A stretch of DNA of 55,823 bases. Source: Verrucomicrobiales bacterium (GTDB lineage: Bacteria; Verrucomicrobiota; Verrucomicrobiia; Verrucomicrobiales; DEV007). Position numbers and translations under genes: made by a program. The notes under the pieces were generated by a model that saw nothing but the letters and a program-made list of their open reading frames with translations, was not told where the DNA came from and searched no databases. Shown here in pieces: positions 1 through 8,681 of this stretch (positions within the stretch are counted from its first letter, which is position 1; every line of letters starts with the position of its first letter). The stretch spans positions 1 through 55,823 of the forward strand of contig JAKISY010000019.1 of assembly GCA_021648365.1 (NCBI GenBank). The letters run 5' to 3'.

Positions 1-56
1 CGTTCTAACTTAGCCGAGGCTTTCTGCAATACCGTAACCCCAAACGCATTAAAAAC

Positions 57-737
57 ATGGAAGTAAAGACAATGGATTTTGGAACCGTCTCTGCAAAGAA
101 CGATGAAACATCCAACAACAACGCTTGGTTAAGAACGGCGACGATACCAGCCTTTAGCTTGTTTTTAACTTTGGCTCCAGGTCAGATGGTGCAATTGCAA
201 CAAGCTCCCGCGCCCGTTCTCGGAATCAACCGGCGAGCAACTACCATCAATCGAGCGGCTGACGCCATCCCAGCGGTTTCTACGCTGGTAAAATCCGTTC
301 GCGAGGGATTCGGCTTTAATATTACTGAGCTGGCGACGCTTTTTGGAGTGACCCGACCGACGATTTATAGCTGGCTCAAAAATGAAAGCCAGCCGAAGCG
401 AGAGGTTCTCGATAAACTGCAAGCACTGAACGCGGCCACCACGCACTGGCAGAAAGTCGTCGCCGACACAGATCTGTCCTACCTACTCGACTACACAGGT
501 CCTACAGCACGGAGCAAGTCAATCCGCGAAGCGATGATCACCTCGTCATTGGATGCACAAACCCTGAAATCGCTCATCGATACGAGACTTCAGGAATTCC
601 AACGAAGCAGTGCCAGATCCCGCGAGATTCTCGGCGAAGCTCTCCCCATTCCTAAAAATGAAATCCCGGAAGGTAGCCAGAAGATGAATGCGATGTGGAC
701 AAAAAACGCCAACCGTCATCATTCGTCAAAAAAATAA
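57..737 (+). CDS. Helix-turn-helix DNA-binding protein, probable regulator of the downstream operon
   Basis: This 226-aa protein carries a helix-turn-helix in the middle (about residues 92-125), seen as NITELATLFGVTRPTIYSW followed by a charged segment. The pattern fits an Xre/Cro-like or recombinase-type HTH. The first 60 residues are less ordered and include a short hydrophobic stretch (IPAFSLFLTLAPG). The tail is basic and ends in KK. It is the first gene of a + strand series, 9 nt before the next gene, so autoregulation of the series is a reasonable inference. Two starts are possible, ATG at 57 or ATG at 72; an in-frame stop at 6-8 rules out extension beyond the window edge. I do not recognise the full-length family. 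Confidence 0.7.
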   Translation: MEVKTMDFGTVSAKNDETSNNNAWLRTATIPAFSLFLTLAPGQMVQLQQAPAPVLGINRRATTINRAADAIPAVSTLVKSVREGFGFNITELATLFGVTRPTIYSWLKNESQPKREVLDKLQALNAATTHWQKVVADTDLSYLLDYTGPTARSKSIREAMITSSLDAQTLKSLIDTRLQEFQRSSARSREILGEALPIPKNEIPEGSQKMNAMWTKNANRHHSSKK

Positions 738-746
738 TCGCGCCGA

Positions 747-1544
747 ATGTCCGACCTCCGACAGCAACTTATTGATGCGGGATGGCGCCAAGGCGTCATC
801 CTTGCACCTGGTTCTTTTCAGAACAAGGGCGCCATCGGTTTTTTAGTGTTGAATCAGACTTGTGATTGCGTGAATCCCAGTTTTGAAAAAGAGCCGCATT
901 TCGAAGTGCTTCCACTTGTCCCTAGAAAAACAAAGCGAGGCAAATCTGACCCCAATTTTAAGGATGGCAGAAACCCTCGTCAGATCCACTTCTATATCAA
1001 TAAGGAGAGAGAGCCGATTTGTGTGGAGTGCCAAATCTCCGAAATCGAATTTGTTGAACGCAAGAACCACCTTGCGCTAGGTTTTTCCAATGAGCTTGAA
1101 ATTGAAGAAACTAGCCTAGAAGACTTGATAATGTGGAGGGCGTCACGCTACTTACGCACAGCCTTTCCCGATTCGTTTGAGGAAGGCTTCCGTTCAGTGA
1201 AAGACCGTTTTTCTAAGCTCATCGTAGCGCATGACGATTTGGTGGATTCGATTTTGATTCATCTTGATTCACTTGAAGAGCAAAACCAATACGAAGTCGA
1301 TCTACGGTTGATGGTTGCCCCGACCACTTTAGCCGTAACCAATAATGCTGAAACCCTTAAGCAGTTGGCAGAAGGTTTACAAAAATCATTAAAAGCTTCT
1401 CCTGTGTTTTTTGAAAAAGACTGTATTGAGCCAAAGTGCTCCGTAATGAGCATGGCCGAAATGACACTTTGGGATCGCAAGAGTTTTTTGGATTTCTCAC
1501 GTTTTGATTACCTGTCCTTTGGTGAGGGAAATCAGGTTAATTGA
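747..1544 (+). CDS. Uncharacterised 265-aa protein with a conserved-looking NQTCDCVNP motif
   Basis: I do not recognise a named family. The most distinctive segment is GAIGFLVLNQTCDCVNPSF (about residues 29-48), followed by PHFEVLPLVP. From memory this resembles bacterial proteins with an SQTCDIV-type motif that often sit beside HTH regulators, but I could not check this. The rest is an alpha/beta protein with an acidic central region and no membrane segments or signal peptide. Two further cysteines occur around residue 92 (CVEC). It follows the HTH gene by 9 nt and precedes the nuclease gene by 46 nt, which argues for co-transcription. A role in a defence or toxin-type module is possible from context only. 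Confidence 0.6.
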   Translation: MSDLRQQLIDAGWRQGVILAPGSFQNKGAIGFLVLNQTCDCVNPSFEKEPHFEVLPLVPRKTKRGKSDPNFKDGRNPRQIHFYINKEREPICVECQISEIEFVERKNHLALGFSNELEIEETSLEDLIMWRASRYLRTAFPDSFEEGFRSVKDRFSKLIVAHDDLVDSILIHLDSLEEQNQYEVDLRLMVAPTTLAVTNNAETLKQLAEGLQKSLKASPVFFEKDCIEPKCSVMSMAEMTLWDRKSFLDFSRFDYLSFGEGNQVN

Positions 1545-1590
1545 TCGATAAAATCGGTAGCTACACTGAATACAATAAAACAATCGTCAC

Positions 1591-2610
1591 ATGCCACAAA
1601 ACCTCACACCGCCCGAAGAGGAGTCCACCTTCTCTGCCATCGCCACTCTGATTCAAGAGCGGCGCAGCCGTGCTCTACAAGCGGTCAATACAGAGTTGAT
1701 CGAACTTTACTGGGAGGTGGGGAAGATTCTCCATTTAAAAACTGAACGGGAAGGTTGGGGAAAAAAAGTTATCAATGAGCTAGCTGACTACCTTAAACAT
1801 AACTCTCCAGGCTTAAAGGGGTTCACCCGACCGAACCTATACCGGATGAAGCAGTTTTATACCACTTATCGTGATTTTGAAATTGTCTCATCAGTGCTGA
1901 GACAATTGTCTTGGACTCACAATTTACTTATCATGAGTCAGGCTAAAGGGGGTAAAGAACGAAAGTTCTATTTATCCAAAGCAATTGAAGAAAAATGGTC
2001 GACTAGAGAGCTAGAAAGGCAATTGAAAGGAGCCTTGTTCGAGAGAGTCACGCTGAGTAAACCAATGGCGTCACCAGTGTTGACACAATTGCACCCTGTC
2101 GCAGAGTCCTTTTTCAAAGACAGCTATGTGGTGGAGTTTTTGGAGCTTGCTGACAACCACTCTGAAGCTGATCTTCATCGCGGATTGATCTTAAATTTGA
2201 AAAAATTTCTCACTGAGTTAGGACGAGATTTTTGCTTCATCGGCTCCGAGCATTTACTGCAGGTGGGAAGCCAAGATTTCGCGCTGGATCTGCTCTTTTA
2301 TCATCGGGAGCTCAATGCGCTAGTCGCTATTGAGTTGAAAATCGGGCGATTCGAGCCTGAGTATTTAGGTAAGCTGAATTTCTATCTTGAAGCTCTTGAT
2401 CGTGATATCAAAAAAGAGCATGAGAACCCAAGCATCGGCTTACTGCTCTGCGCCAGCAAAGATGATGAGGTGGTGGAATATGCTCTCAGCCGCTCGCTTT
2501 CTCCTGCACTCGTCGCGGAATACCAAACCAAACTGCCCGACAAAAAACTGCTGCAAGCCAAGCTGCACGAATTTCTTCAACTCGAATCATCCGCTTTCAA
2601 CCATGAATAA
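1591..2610 (+). CDS. YhcG-type PD-(D/E)XK nuclease domain protein (DUF1016)
   Basis: This 339-aa protein has the two-part layout of the YhcG/DUF1016 family. The N-terminal helical domain (about residues 15-150) includes YWEVGKIL and RPNLYRMKQFY. The C-terminal PD-(D/E)XK nuclease domain (about 170-335) shows an Asp in FALDLLFYHRELNALV and the E-x-K pair in VAIELKIGRFEPEYLGKL. The length matches the family. YhcG proteins are common beside restriction-modification and defence genes; their biochemical role is poorly defined. The last 8 nt overlap the start of the helicase gene, so the two are probably translationally coupled. The ATG at 1591 fits the family N terminus. Confidence 0.85.
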   Translation: MPQNLTPPEEESTFSAIATLIQERRSRALQAVNTELIELYWEVGKILHLKTEREGWGKKVINELADYLKHNSPGLKGFTRPNLYRMKQFYTTYRDFEIVSSVLRQLSWTHNLLIMSQAKGGKERKFYLSKAIEEKWSTRELERQLKGALFERVTLSKPMASPVLTQLHPVAESFFKDSYVVEFLELADNHSEADLHRGLILNLKKFLTELGRDFCFIGSEHLLQVGSQDFALDLLFYHRELNALVAIELKIGRFEPEYLGKLNFYLEALDRDIKKEHENPSIGLLLCASKDDEVVEYALSRSLSPALVAEYQTKLPDKKLLQAKLHEFLQLESSAFNHE

Positions 2611-4648
2611 AGCTCTATCATCGCCTAGCATCTCAGTAACTTACGCTCCTAAAGCTGCCTCTGCCCAGTGCAATGAACTCGGCATGCGTGCGATGCAGGA
2701 GCGCGCCTATCAGAAACGTGGTGAGCCATACCTGTTGATCAAATCACCGCCGGCTTCGGGAAAAAGTCGCGCTTTGATGTTTATCGCACTCGATAAGTTA
2801 GCGAATCAGGGGTTGAAACAAGCCATCATTGTCGTGCCGGAGAAATCTATTGGTTCTAGTTTTAACAACGAGCCGCTAAGTGACTTTGGTTTTTGGGAGG
2901 ACTGGGTGGTGCTGCCAAAGTGGAATCTTTGCAATAGCTTTGGCTCAGATGGCGGCAAGGTGGCTTCGATAAAAAAATTCCTAGCCAGTGATGATAAAAT
3001 TCTCGTCTGCACGCACGCCAGTTTCCGCTTTGCTGTAGATGAATTGGGTGTGCAGGCCTTCGATAATCGTTTGATCGCCATCGATGAGTTCCACCACGTA
3101 TCCGCTAACCCTGATAACAAGCTTGGAGCTCATTTGAGTGATTTCATGGATCGGGACAAGGCGCACATCGTAGCTATGACGGGCTCGTATTTTCGCGGTG
3201 ATTCCGAAGCGGTGCTGCATCCGGAGGACGAGGAGAAATTCGAGACGGTCACTTACACCTACTACGAACAAATCAGCGAGTATGAGCATTTGAAGCAGTT
3301 GGATATAGGCTATTATTTTTACACCGGCAGTTATACCGATGAAATTCTCAAGGTGCTCGACTGCAAAGAAAAAACCATCATCCACATCCCGAACGTCAAT
3401 TCTCGGGAGAGCACCAAAGACAAGGTCAGGGAGGTCGAGCACATCATCGAAGAACTCGGTGACTGGCAAGGCACGGACGCGGATACTGGTTTCCAGCTCG
3501 TAAAAACATCTGATGGGCGTATTTTGAAAATAGCTGATCTGGTCGATGACGACTCCGCAAAACGAGATCGAGTGAGCAGCGCGCTGAAAGATCCTGCGCA
3601 AAAAAACAATCGTGATAACGTCGATATCATCATCGCGCTGGGTATGGCAAAAGAAGGCTTCGATTGGATCTGGTGCGAACATGCACTAACGGTGGGTTAC
3701 CGCTCTAGCTTGACGGAGATCGTGCAAATCATAGGCCGTGCCACCCGCGATGCACCGGGTAAAACTCGCACGCGTTTCACCAATCTCATCGCCGAACCAG
3801 ATGCTTCGGAAGAGAAGGTCACAGAGGCGATCAATGATACGCTCAAAGCTATCGCAGCGAGTTTACTGATGGAACAAGTGCTCGCTCCGCGTTTTGAATT
3901 TCGTCCAAAAACCATCGAGAGCGGTCCGACGGAGGGTTTTGATTACGGTGAGGGTGGCTACGATCCAGAAAAGACCAATATCGGTATCAACGAAAAAACC
4001 GGCCAATATCAAGTAGAGATCAAGGGGCTCGCTGTTCCTAAAAGCGTGGAGGCTGAGAAAATATGTCGCGAAGACATCAACGAAGTGATCACCGCTTTTG
4101 TGCAGGATAAATCAACCATCGAGCGCGGTATGTTCGACGAAGAGTTGGTACCCGAGGAACTCACCCAGGTGCGGATGGGTAAGATCGTCAAAGAGCGTTA
4201 CCCGTCGCTAGATGATGATGACATCGAGGCGGTGCGCCAACACGCTGTTGCGGCGATCAACATCTTGCAAGAGGCAAAAAAATCTCTTACAAAAACGGAT
4301 AGTGAACCGTCGCAAAACACCGCGCTGATTACCGGTGTTCGCAAATTTGCTATGGATGTGCGCGAGTTGGACATAGATCTGATAGATAAAATCAATCCTT
4401 TCAGCGAGGCTTATGCTATTTTGGCAAAAACTATGGACGAAGAGCGGCTCAAGCGAGTAGCCGAGGTGATTGCAGCCAAACGCATCAACTTGGATCTCGA
4501 CGAAGCCAGAGAACTTGCCAAACGTGCGGTATTATTTAAAACTGAAATGGGAAGGTTGCCCTCACTCACTGCAGCCGATCCTTGGGAACAAAAAATGGCA
4601 GAAGGCGTCGCTTTTTTACAACGTAAAGCTAAAGAATCGAAAGGGTAA
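2603..4648 (+). CDS. Superfamily 2 DEAD/DEAH-type helicase
   Basis: A 681-aa SF2 helicase. Motif I is PPASGKSRA (about residues 48-56), motif II is the DExH variant AIDEFHHV (about 158-165), motif III is AMTGSY, and the second RecA domain ends in motif VI QIIGRATRDAPGKTRTRF (about 374-391). A region of unknown role follows the motor (about 420-680), rich in acidic and helical sequence. I chose ATG 2603 because it gives the Met directly before the conserved N terminus and overlaps the stop of the YhcG gene (ATGAATAA); the longer reading frame from 2387 lies inside that gene. The next gene starts 4 nt after the stop. The pairing with a GIY-YIG protein suggests a helicase-nuclease module acting on nucleic acid; substrate unknown. 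Confidence 0.9.
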   Translation: MNKALSSPSISVTYAPKAASAQCNELGMRAMQERAYQKRGEPYLLIKSPPASGKSRALMFIALDKLANQGLKQAIIVVPEKSIGSSFNNEPLSDFGFWEDWVVLPKWNLCNSFGSDGGKVASIKKFLASDDKILVCTHASFRFAVDELGVQAFDNRLIAIDEFHHVSANPDNKLGAHLSDFMDRDKAHIVAMTGSYFRGDSEAVLHPEDEEKFETVTYTYYEQISEYEHLKQLDIGYYFYTGSYTDEILKVLDCKEKTIIHIPNVNSRESTKDKVREVEHIIEELGDWQGTDADTGFQLVKTSDGRILKIADLVDDDSAKRDRVSSALKDPAQKNNRDNVDIIIALGMAKEGFDWIWCEHALTVGYRSSLTEIVQIIGRATRDAPGKTRTRFTNLIAEPDASEEKVTEAINDTLKAIAASLLMEQVLAPRFEFRPKTIESGPTEGFDYGEGGYDPEKTNIGINEKTGQYQVEIKGLAVPKSVEAEKICREDINEVITAFVQDKSTIERGMFDEELVPEELTQVRMGKIVKERYPSLDDDDIEAVRQHAVAAINILQEAKKSLTKTDSEPSQNTALITGVRKFAMDVRELDIDLIDKINPFSEAYAILAKTMDEERLKRVAEVIAAKRINLDLDEARELAKRAVLFKTEMGRLPSLTAADPWEQKMAEGVAFLQRKAKESKG

Positions 4649-4652
4649 GCAC

Positions 4653-5897
4653 ATGGCTAACAGCAAACAATCCAAGGCAAACAAACAAGTCACCGATGAT
4701 GACCTCGCTTTGCTGGATCAACTCGGTGTGGATGCCACCCCGCAGAAAAAATCCACCCTCACTGCTCGCGAGCAACGCATCATCGCGGGCTTCGAAGAGA
4801 TCGAACGCTTTAAACAAGAACACGGTAGGGCTCCGCAACACGGGGAAGATCGTGACATTTTCGAACGCCTTTATGCTGTGCGCCTTGAACAGATGCGCCA
4901 TTCAGATGAATGCACTGAATTGTTGCAGCCCTTAGATTTCGGTGAATTACTCAAAGTTGATGCAAATCAAAAAAAAACGCTTGCCGAGGATGTCAGTAAC
5001 GAAGAGCTGCTCGAAGCTCTCGGTGTAGACAGTATCCAAGATGACGACATCACCACACTCAAACACGTCAAATCTAGCAAAGAAAAGCAGGCGGCAGAGG
5101 AGATTGCCCAAAGGGAAAAATGTCAGGATTTTGACCAATACAAGGAGCGGTTTGCGCAGGTGCAACAGGAGCTTAAAAGTGGTAAGCGTATTTCCCGTAT
5201 CATCCGTAAAGATGCTGGTTTTTTGAAAACAGATATTAAGGAAGGCGAATTTTTTATCCTCAGCGGTCAGACCCTCTACATAGATCGAGTGGATGATCCG
5301 ATCAAAGCTCCTAATGGGCAAATGGACGCTCGCTTGCGAGTGATCTACTCCAATGGCACCGAAAGCAATATCCTGCTGCGCTCGTTGCAACGTGCTATTT
5401 ATAAAGACGGTAGCAGCCGTAGAATCACTGTGCCTGATTTCGGCCCATTGTTTTCTGATGAAGTGGATGAGGAGGATATCGACTCTGGCACGATTTACAT
5501 TCTTCGTAGTAAATCCAGCAACCCTTTCATTACCGAGAATAGAGAGGTCATTCACAAAATTGGGGTGACGGGTGGTGATGTGAAAAAACGCATTGCCAAT
5601 GCTAAAAAGGAGCCGACCTATTTGTTGGCTGACGTAGAGCTGATTGAAACTTTTAAGCTGTCTAATATCAATCGCAAGCACTTGGAATCCCTGCTACATC
5701 GGTTTTTTTCAAACGCGCGTTTAGATGTGGCATTTAAAGATCGTTTTGGTCAAGAGGTGGAGCCGAGAGAATGGTTCCTCGTTCCTTTGCCAGTCATTGA
5801 AGAGGCAATTGGGAAACTCATGGATGGGAGCATTTCGGATTATCAATATGATCCTGACATCGCGAAGATCGTAAAAGCAAATCACAAAGCAAATTGA
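4653..5897 (+). CDS. GIY-YIG nuclease family protein (T5orf172/Mug113-like domain)
   Basis: A 414-aa protein. Residues 1-230 are polar and helical, with repeated short acidic or lysine-rich stretches. The C-terminal part (about 278-400) reads as a GIY-YIG domain of the T5orf172 type: GTIYILRS, then HKIGVTGGDVKKRIANAKKEP, then HLESLLHRFFSNARLDV. The start ATG 4653 lies 4 nt after the helicase stop; the longer upstream frame overlaps the helicase gene and is rejected. The tight spacing predicts that nuclease and helicase are made together and probably act together. The next gene (mrr-like) begins 9 nt after this stop. Whether the active-site residues are complete cannot be settled by eye. Confidence 0.82.
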   Translation: MANSKQSKANKQVTDDDLALLDQLGVDATPQKKSTLTAREQRIIAGFEEIERFKQEHGRAPQHGEDRDIFERLYAVRLEQMRHSDECTELLQPLDFGELLKVDANQKKTLAEDVSNEELLEALGVDSIQDDDITTLKHVKSSKEKQAAEEIAQREKCQDFDQYKERFAQVQQELKSGKRISRIIRKDAGFLKTDIKEGEFFILSGQTLYIDRVDDPIKAPNGQMDARLRVIYSNGTESNILLRSLQRAIYKDGSSRRITVPDFGPLFSDEVDEEDIDSGTIYILRSKSSNPFITENREVIHKIGVTGGDVKKRIANAKKEPTYLLADVELIETFKLSNINRKHLESLLHRFFSNARLDVAFKDRFGQEVEPREWFLVPLPVIEEAIGKLMDGSISDYQYDPDIAKIVKANHKAN

Positions 5898-5998
5898 TTC
5901 TACAATATGAGTCGTCGCAGAAATTCCACCCGAGACAATCTGATCCTACTGCCGTGGTGGTTCAGTCTTATTCTTGCTGGGCTTGTCTATTGTGGTGT

Positions 5999-6004
5999 TA
6001 AGTA
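5999..6004. repeat. Target site duplication, left copy (TAAGTA)
   Basis: TAAGTA sits directly outside the left inverted repeat and is repeated at 7872-7877 directly outside the right one. Removing the element plus one copy restores the mrr-like reading frame, which independently confirms the boundaries. Confidence 0.92.
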
Positions 6005-6183
6005 GGGTCTGTCCCAATGGCTGGAGTTTTTCGAGCATCCAGATCCAGCTGATTTCGTGATACCGAATTTTGAGAAAAAAACCTTCAATTCCTCACTCAT
6101 TCCGCCCATCAAGGCTTATCTAATTAGTTATAATTGCACATAGGCACAGCTCTACTGTGTTTTTGCTCATTTTTTTCAATGAC

Positions 6184-7734
6184 TCAGCTGGCTTTTGCTG
6201 AGTTCTCTTGCCGCAGCGCCTCCCTTGCCTCCTTCTCCCTAATTCGCCGCTCTGCCAATTTGCGTAAATTATGCGCCAGCATGATCCATGATAAGTCCAG
6301 CCTCCTCGAATCCAAACCTTTGCTCAAACTGCGTCCTGGCATATAGCAGTTCTTTATGATAGCCACCCGCCCTTCGGTTTGAGCTCGCCGCTTCTGGCTA
6401 GTTCGATACTCTTCATCTTTCATTGCCTCTTTTAAGGCTGGCACACTCTTGAGGGTGATATGATCTTTCCTCTTAGGGTTTTCTGATGAGAGCGTCTCTT
6501 GCTCTTTTTCACTGCTAAAGCCTCGATCGCCGCATATCAGAGTTAAGCTAATTCCTATGTTGGCTTCTGTTTGCTTTACCGTTTCCACCAAAAGCTCTGT
6601 GTCTGTCTTGGTTTTATTGTAGAGTTCCCAATGAGTGATCAGTCCTTCGCGATTTTCCACCAGCATGAGCTTGTTACCATATTCAATCTCTGCACCTGAT
6701 TTGCCGCGTATGATGACTCGGGTATCAGGTTCATATAGGCTGAGCAACTTGTCATCGTTTTTCACTTTGCGTTCCCCGATGATGCGCTCACGCGCTTGGA
6801 GCCTTGCCTGGGGTAGTTTTTCAAGCACATAGTCGATTCGTTGGATCACCTGTTTTGCTCGCCCTGGGCTCAAATCAAAAAGCGCAGGACTTTGTTTCAG
6901 GATATCGCGGTGCGTTTGCGCATGTTGAGCCATTACTTTGACCAGTTTATCGAGACTTCTAAAGATTTTCTTGCGTTTTTTCTTGCCACCTTTTTGCCGA
7001 CGGGTATTGCCCATGGAGATAGAGATTTGACTCACTCTTCGAAGAAATTGGTCGGGGCCTCCTTTGGGCATGCGATTTTTGACACCTGCATTACGAAGGA
7101 TGATGGTTGCTTTGGCCAAAGTTTTAACCACATCAATAAGCAAAACCCAATCTACTGGGAAGTGAATATTTGGCTTGAGGCAAGTGCTATCAAACCAAGC
7201 TTCTCTCAAATCGCTAGGCACCTCGAAGCCAAGCAAATTGACGCAGGCATCTAAATTTTCATCATAAGCCAGTTCGTTTTGAGCTGACTGCTGTAGCAAT
7301 AAGCAAAAGGCCTGATGGAGTTGTTCCTGCGTGTAAGCTTTTTTATAACGAGCAACGGTGCTCTTGCTAGGTGGATTGATCTCTTCAAAATTAGAGATGA
7401 AGCAAAACCATTGGCAAAGAGGGCTATCCGCCAATTTTTTGGCTACCTTTCTGGGAGCACTCGAATCCAAAAACGGGATGAGCAAACGCGTGCGCCAGGC
7501 AATCAGGGCGTGTTTGAGGAATTTATTAAGGTCGCAGAGTCTATCATCCGCCTCGCTGATCTTTTTCCTGCGTTCTTCTAAGGCCAAGCTAATCATGATT
7601 TGATCCAGACCACTGCGAAGAAGCAAATCATCGATGGTTTGAAGCTGTTCGTGCAGGCGGCGATAATCGACGCAGCCTTTTACTGGTAAAAGTTCTGGAC
7701 GAAAGTCGGTTTGGAAGCTGTATTGTGGTTGCAA
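6184..7734 (-). CDS. DDE transposase of the insertion sequence
   Basis: A 516-aa transposase. Candidate catalytic residues are the first Asp in AWFDSTCLKPNIHFPVD, the second Asp in LICGDRGFSSEKEQ and the Glu in RAQTEGRVAIIKNC. A strongly basic stretch (RRQKGGKKKRKKI) lies between the first two. The DST...NIHFPVD segment is like transposases of the ISNCY and IS1182 groups. The start is TTG at 7734; the nearest in-frame stop upstream leaves no ATG or GTG alternative, and the next internal Met is about 46 residues in. There is no frameshift or premature stop, so the element may still be active. No convincing Shine-Dalgarno sequence is seen. Confidence 0.9.
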   Translation of the reverse strand: MQPQYSFQTDFRPELLPVKGCVDYRRLHEQLQTIDDLLLRSGLDQIMISLALEERRKKISEADDRLCDLNKFLKHALIAWRTRLLIPFLDSSAPRKVAKKLADSPLCQWFCFISNFEEINPPSKSTVARYKKAYTQEQLHQAFCLLLQQSAQNELAYDENLDACVNLLGFEVPSDLREAWFDSTCLKPNIHFPVDWVLLIDVVKTLAKATIILRNAGVKNRMPKGGPDQFLRRVSQISISMGNTRRQKGGKKKRKKIFRSLDKLVKVMAQHAQTHRDILKQSPALFDLSPGRAKQVIQRIDYVLEKLPQARLQARERIIGERKVKNDDKLLSLYEPDTRVIIRGKSGAEIEYGNKLMLVENREGLITHWELYNKTKTDTELLVETVKQTEANIGISLTLICGDRGFSSEKEQETLSSENPKRKDHITLKSVPALKEAMKDEEYRTSQKRRAQTEGRVAIIKNCYMPGRSLSKGLDSRRLDLSWIMLAHNLRKLAERRIREKEAREALRQENSAKAS

Positions 7735-7740
7735 AACGGT

Positions 7741-7770
7741 TTGATTTAGAGTTATTAACCAAATTATAAC
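7741..7770 (+). promoter_or_regulatory. Outward-facing promoter-like sequence at the right end of the insertion sequence
   Basis: TTGATT at 7741-7746 and TATAAC at 7765-7770 are separated by 18 nt and point out of the element into the mrr-like 3' part. This fits a sigma70 layout, but the region is A+T rich and such matches arise by chance. Confidence 0.3.
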
Positions 7771-7782
7771 CGCATGTTTTGC

Positions 7783-7812
7783 CTCATAAAGGGCAAATTT
7801 GCCCTTTATGAG
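7783..7812. repeat. Perfect 30-nt palindrome inside the insertion sequence
   Basis: Two 15-nt arms (CTCATAAAGGGCAAA and its exact complement) meet with no spacer. It lies between the transposase start and the right inverted repeat. It could be an operator for the transposase, or a hairpin that blocks read-through transcription or translation of the transposase, as in several other insertion sequences. The sequence alone does not decide. Confidence 0.8.
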
Positions 7813-7871
7813 TTATGTCTTTTGCTTCACAAGCCTGCTCCCATAGGGCTACACGCCATTGGGACAGGCTC

Positions 7872-7877
7872 TAAGTA
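7872..7877. repeat. Target site duplication, right copy (TAAGTA)
   Basis: Second copy of the 6-bp duplication that flanks the insertion sequence. In the restored gene it encodes part of the junction GVKYVLPSIEF. Confidence 0.92.
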
Positions 7878-8681
7878 TGTCCTGCCGTCGATTGAGTTTC
7901 CTGGCAGGTTTATGAACCCCTTCGCGGCAAGTGTCAGTAAGCTGGCACCCTGGCTTGCCGGGTTTTTTGTGCTCGCCGCGATTCGCTCATTATTCCGCCG
8001 TATCAGGGTCGGCTGGCAATTTAGGAACCAAAAATCTATCAATTCGTTGAATGACCTGAGCTGGAAATCATTTGAAGACGTCTGCGGGGAGTTTTTCAGA
8101 AAACAAGGTTACCATGTGGAAGAGATGTTAGGCGGCGGAGCGGATGGAGGGGTTGATCTCAGATTACGAAAGAATGGCAAACTAACTCTGGTGCAGTGCA
8201 AGCGCTGGAAGTCCAAAAAAGTCGGCTTGCCTGTCGTGCGCGAATTGCTTGGTGCGATGACGGCTGAATCCGTGAGTAACGGCATCGTGGTGGCGGCCTC
8301 CAGCTTCACTGCGGATGCAGCCACTTTTGCTCGCAAACAGCACATCGAAGTCATTGATGGATCTCAACTGGCTAGAGGCATTGGAAAGCTGAAAGCGATA
8401 AAATCGGCAGAATTGGCAGCGGTCATCCCGGATGAAGATTCCCGCGATTGCCCAGCGTGTCCCAAATGTGGCAATGAAATGATCCGCCGAACTGCGCGTA
8501 AAGGTAAAAATGTGGGCAATCGTTTCTGGGGTTGCAGCAACTTTCCTCGTTGCCGAGGATTGATCAATCAGTAGCCTTAACCTGTATGATGTCTATTTTA
8601 AGCAGGCTCATCACCCGTGACTCGATCATCTTCCCGCGAATTCATAGGCAGGATCCCCATGCTACTTTGCTTAACCGTGCG

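Larger units (their letters stand above)
6005..7871. mobile_element. Complete insertion sequence, 1,867 bp, single transposase gene
   Basis: The ends are imperfect 17-bp terminal inverted repeats: GGGTCTGTCCCAATGGC at 6005-6021 and, read inward from the right, GAGCCTGTCCCAATGGC at 7855-7871 (15 of 17 identical). Both ends are flanked by the 6-bp direct repeat TAAGTA. The element carries one DDE transposase on the - strand. About 180 nt on the left and 137 nt on the right are non-coding; the right end holds a 30-nt perfect palindrome. The intact repeats and duplication suggest a fairly recent insertion. Transposase sequence points to the IS1182/ISNCY group, but I am not certain of the family. 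Confidence 0.93.
5907..8574 (+). pseudogene. Mrr-like restriction endonuclease with two membrane segments, split by an insertion sequence
   Basis: The 5' end (5907-6004) encodes MSRRRNSTRDNLILLPWWF followed by a hydrophobic segment. The 3' part (7878-8574) continues with a second membrane segment (KLAPWLAGFFVLAAIRSLF), an Mrr-type PD-(D/E)XK domain (GGADGGVDL, then LVQCKRW) and a four-cysteine topoisomerase-type zinc finger (CPACPKCGNE, WGCSNFPRCRG). Joining 6004 to 7878 gives 795 nt, an uninterrupted 264-aa protein plus stop, so the gene was intact before the insertion. Mrr enzymes cut modified DNA. The nuclease part is still open from an ATG at 7774 inside the element, so a fusion protein that still contains the nuclease and zinc-finger domains may be made. 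It is the last gene of the left operon. Confidence 0.93.

Noticed and set aside
2387..2602. N-terminal extension of the helicase reading frame
   Set aside because: It lies entirely inside the YhcG nuclease gene in another frame; the ATG at 2603 gives a coupled overlap and the first sensible N terminus.
2981..3682. 233-aa open frame opposite the helicase gene
   Set aside because: It is antisense to a gene with complete SF2 motifs and shows no recognisable domain.
4470..4652. N-terminal extension of the GIY-YIG protein
   Set aside because: It overlaps the end of the helicase gene; ATG 4653 gives a normal 4-nt spacing.
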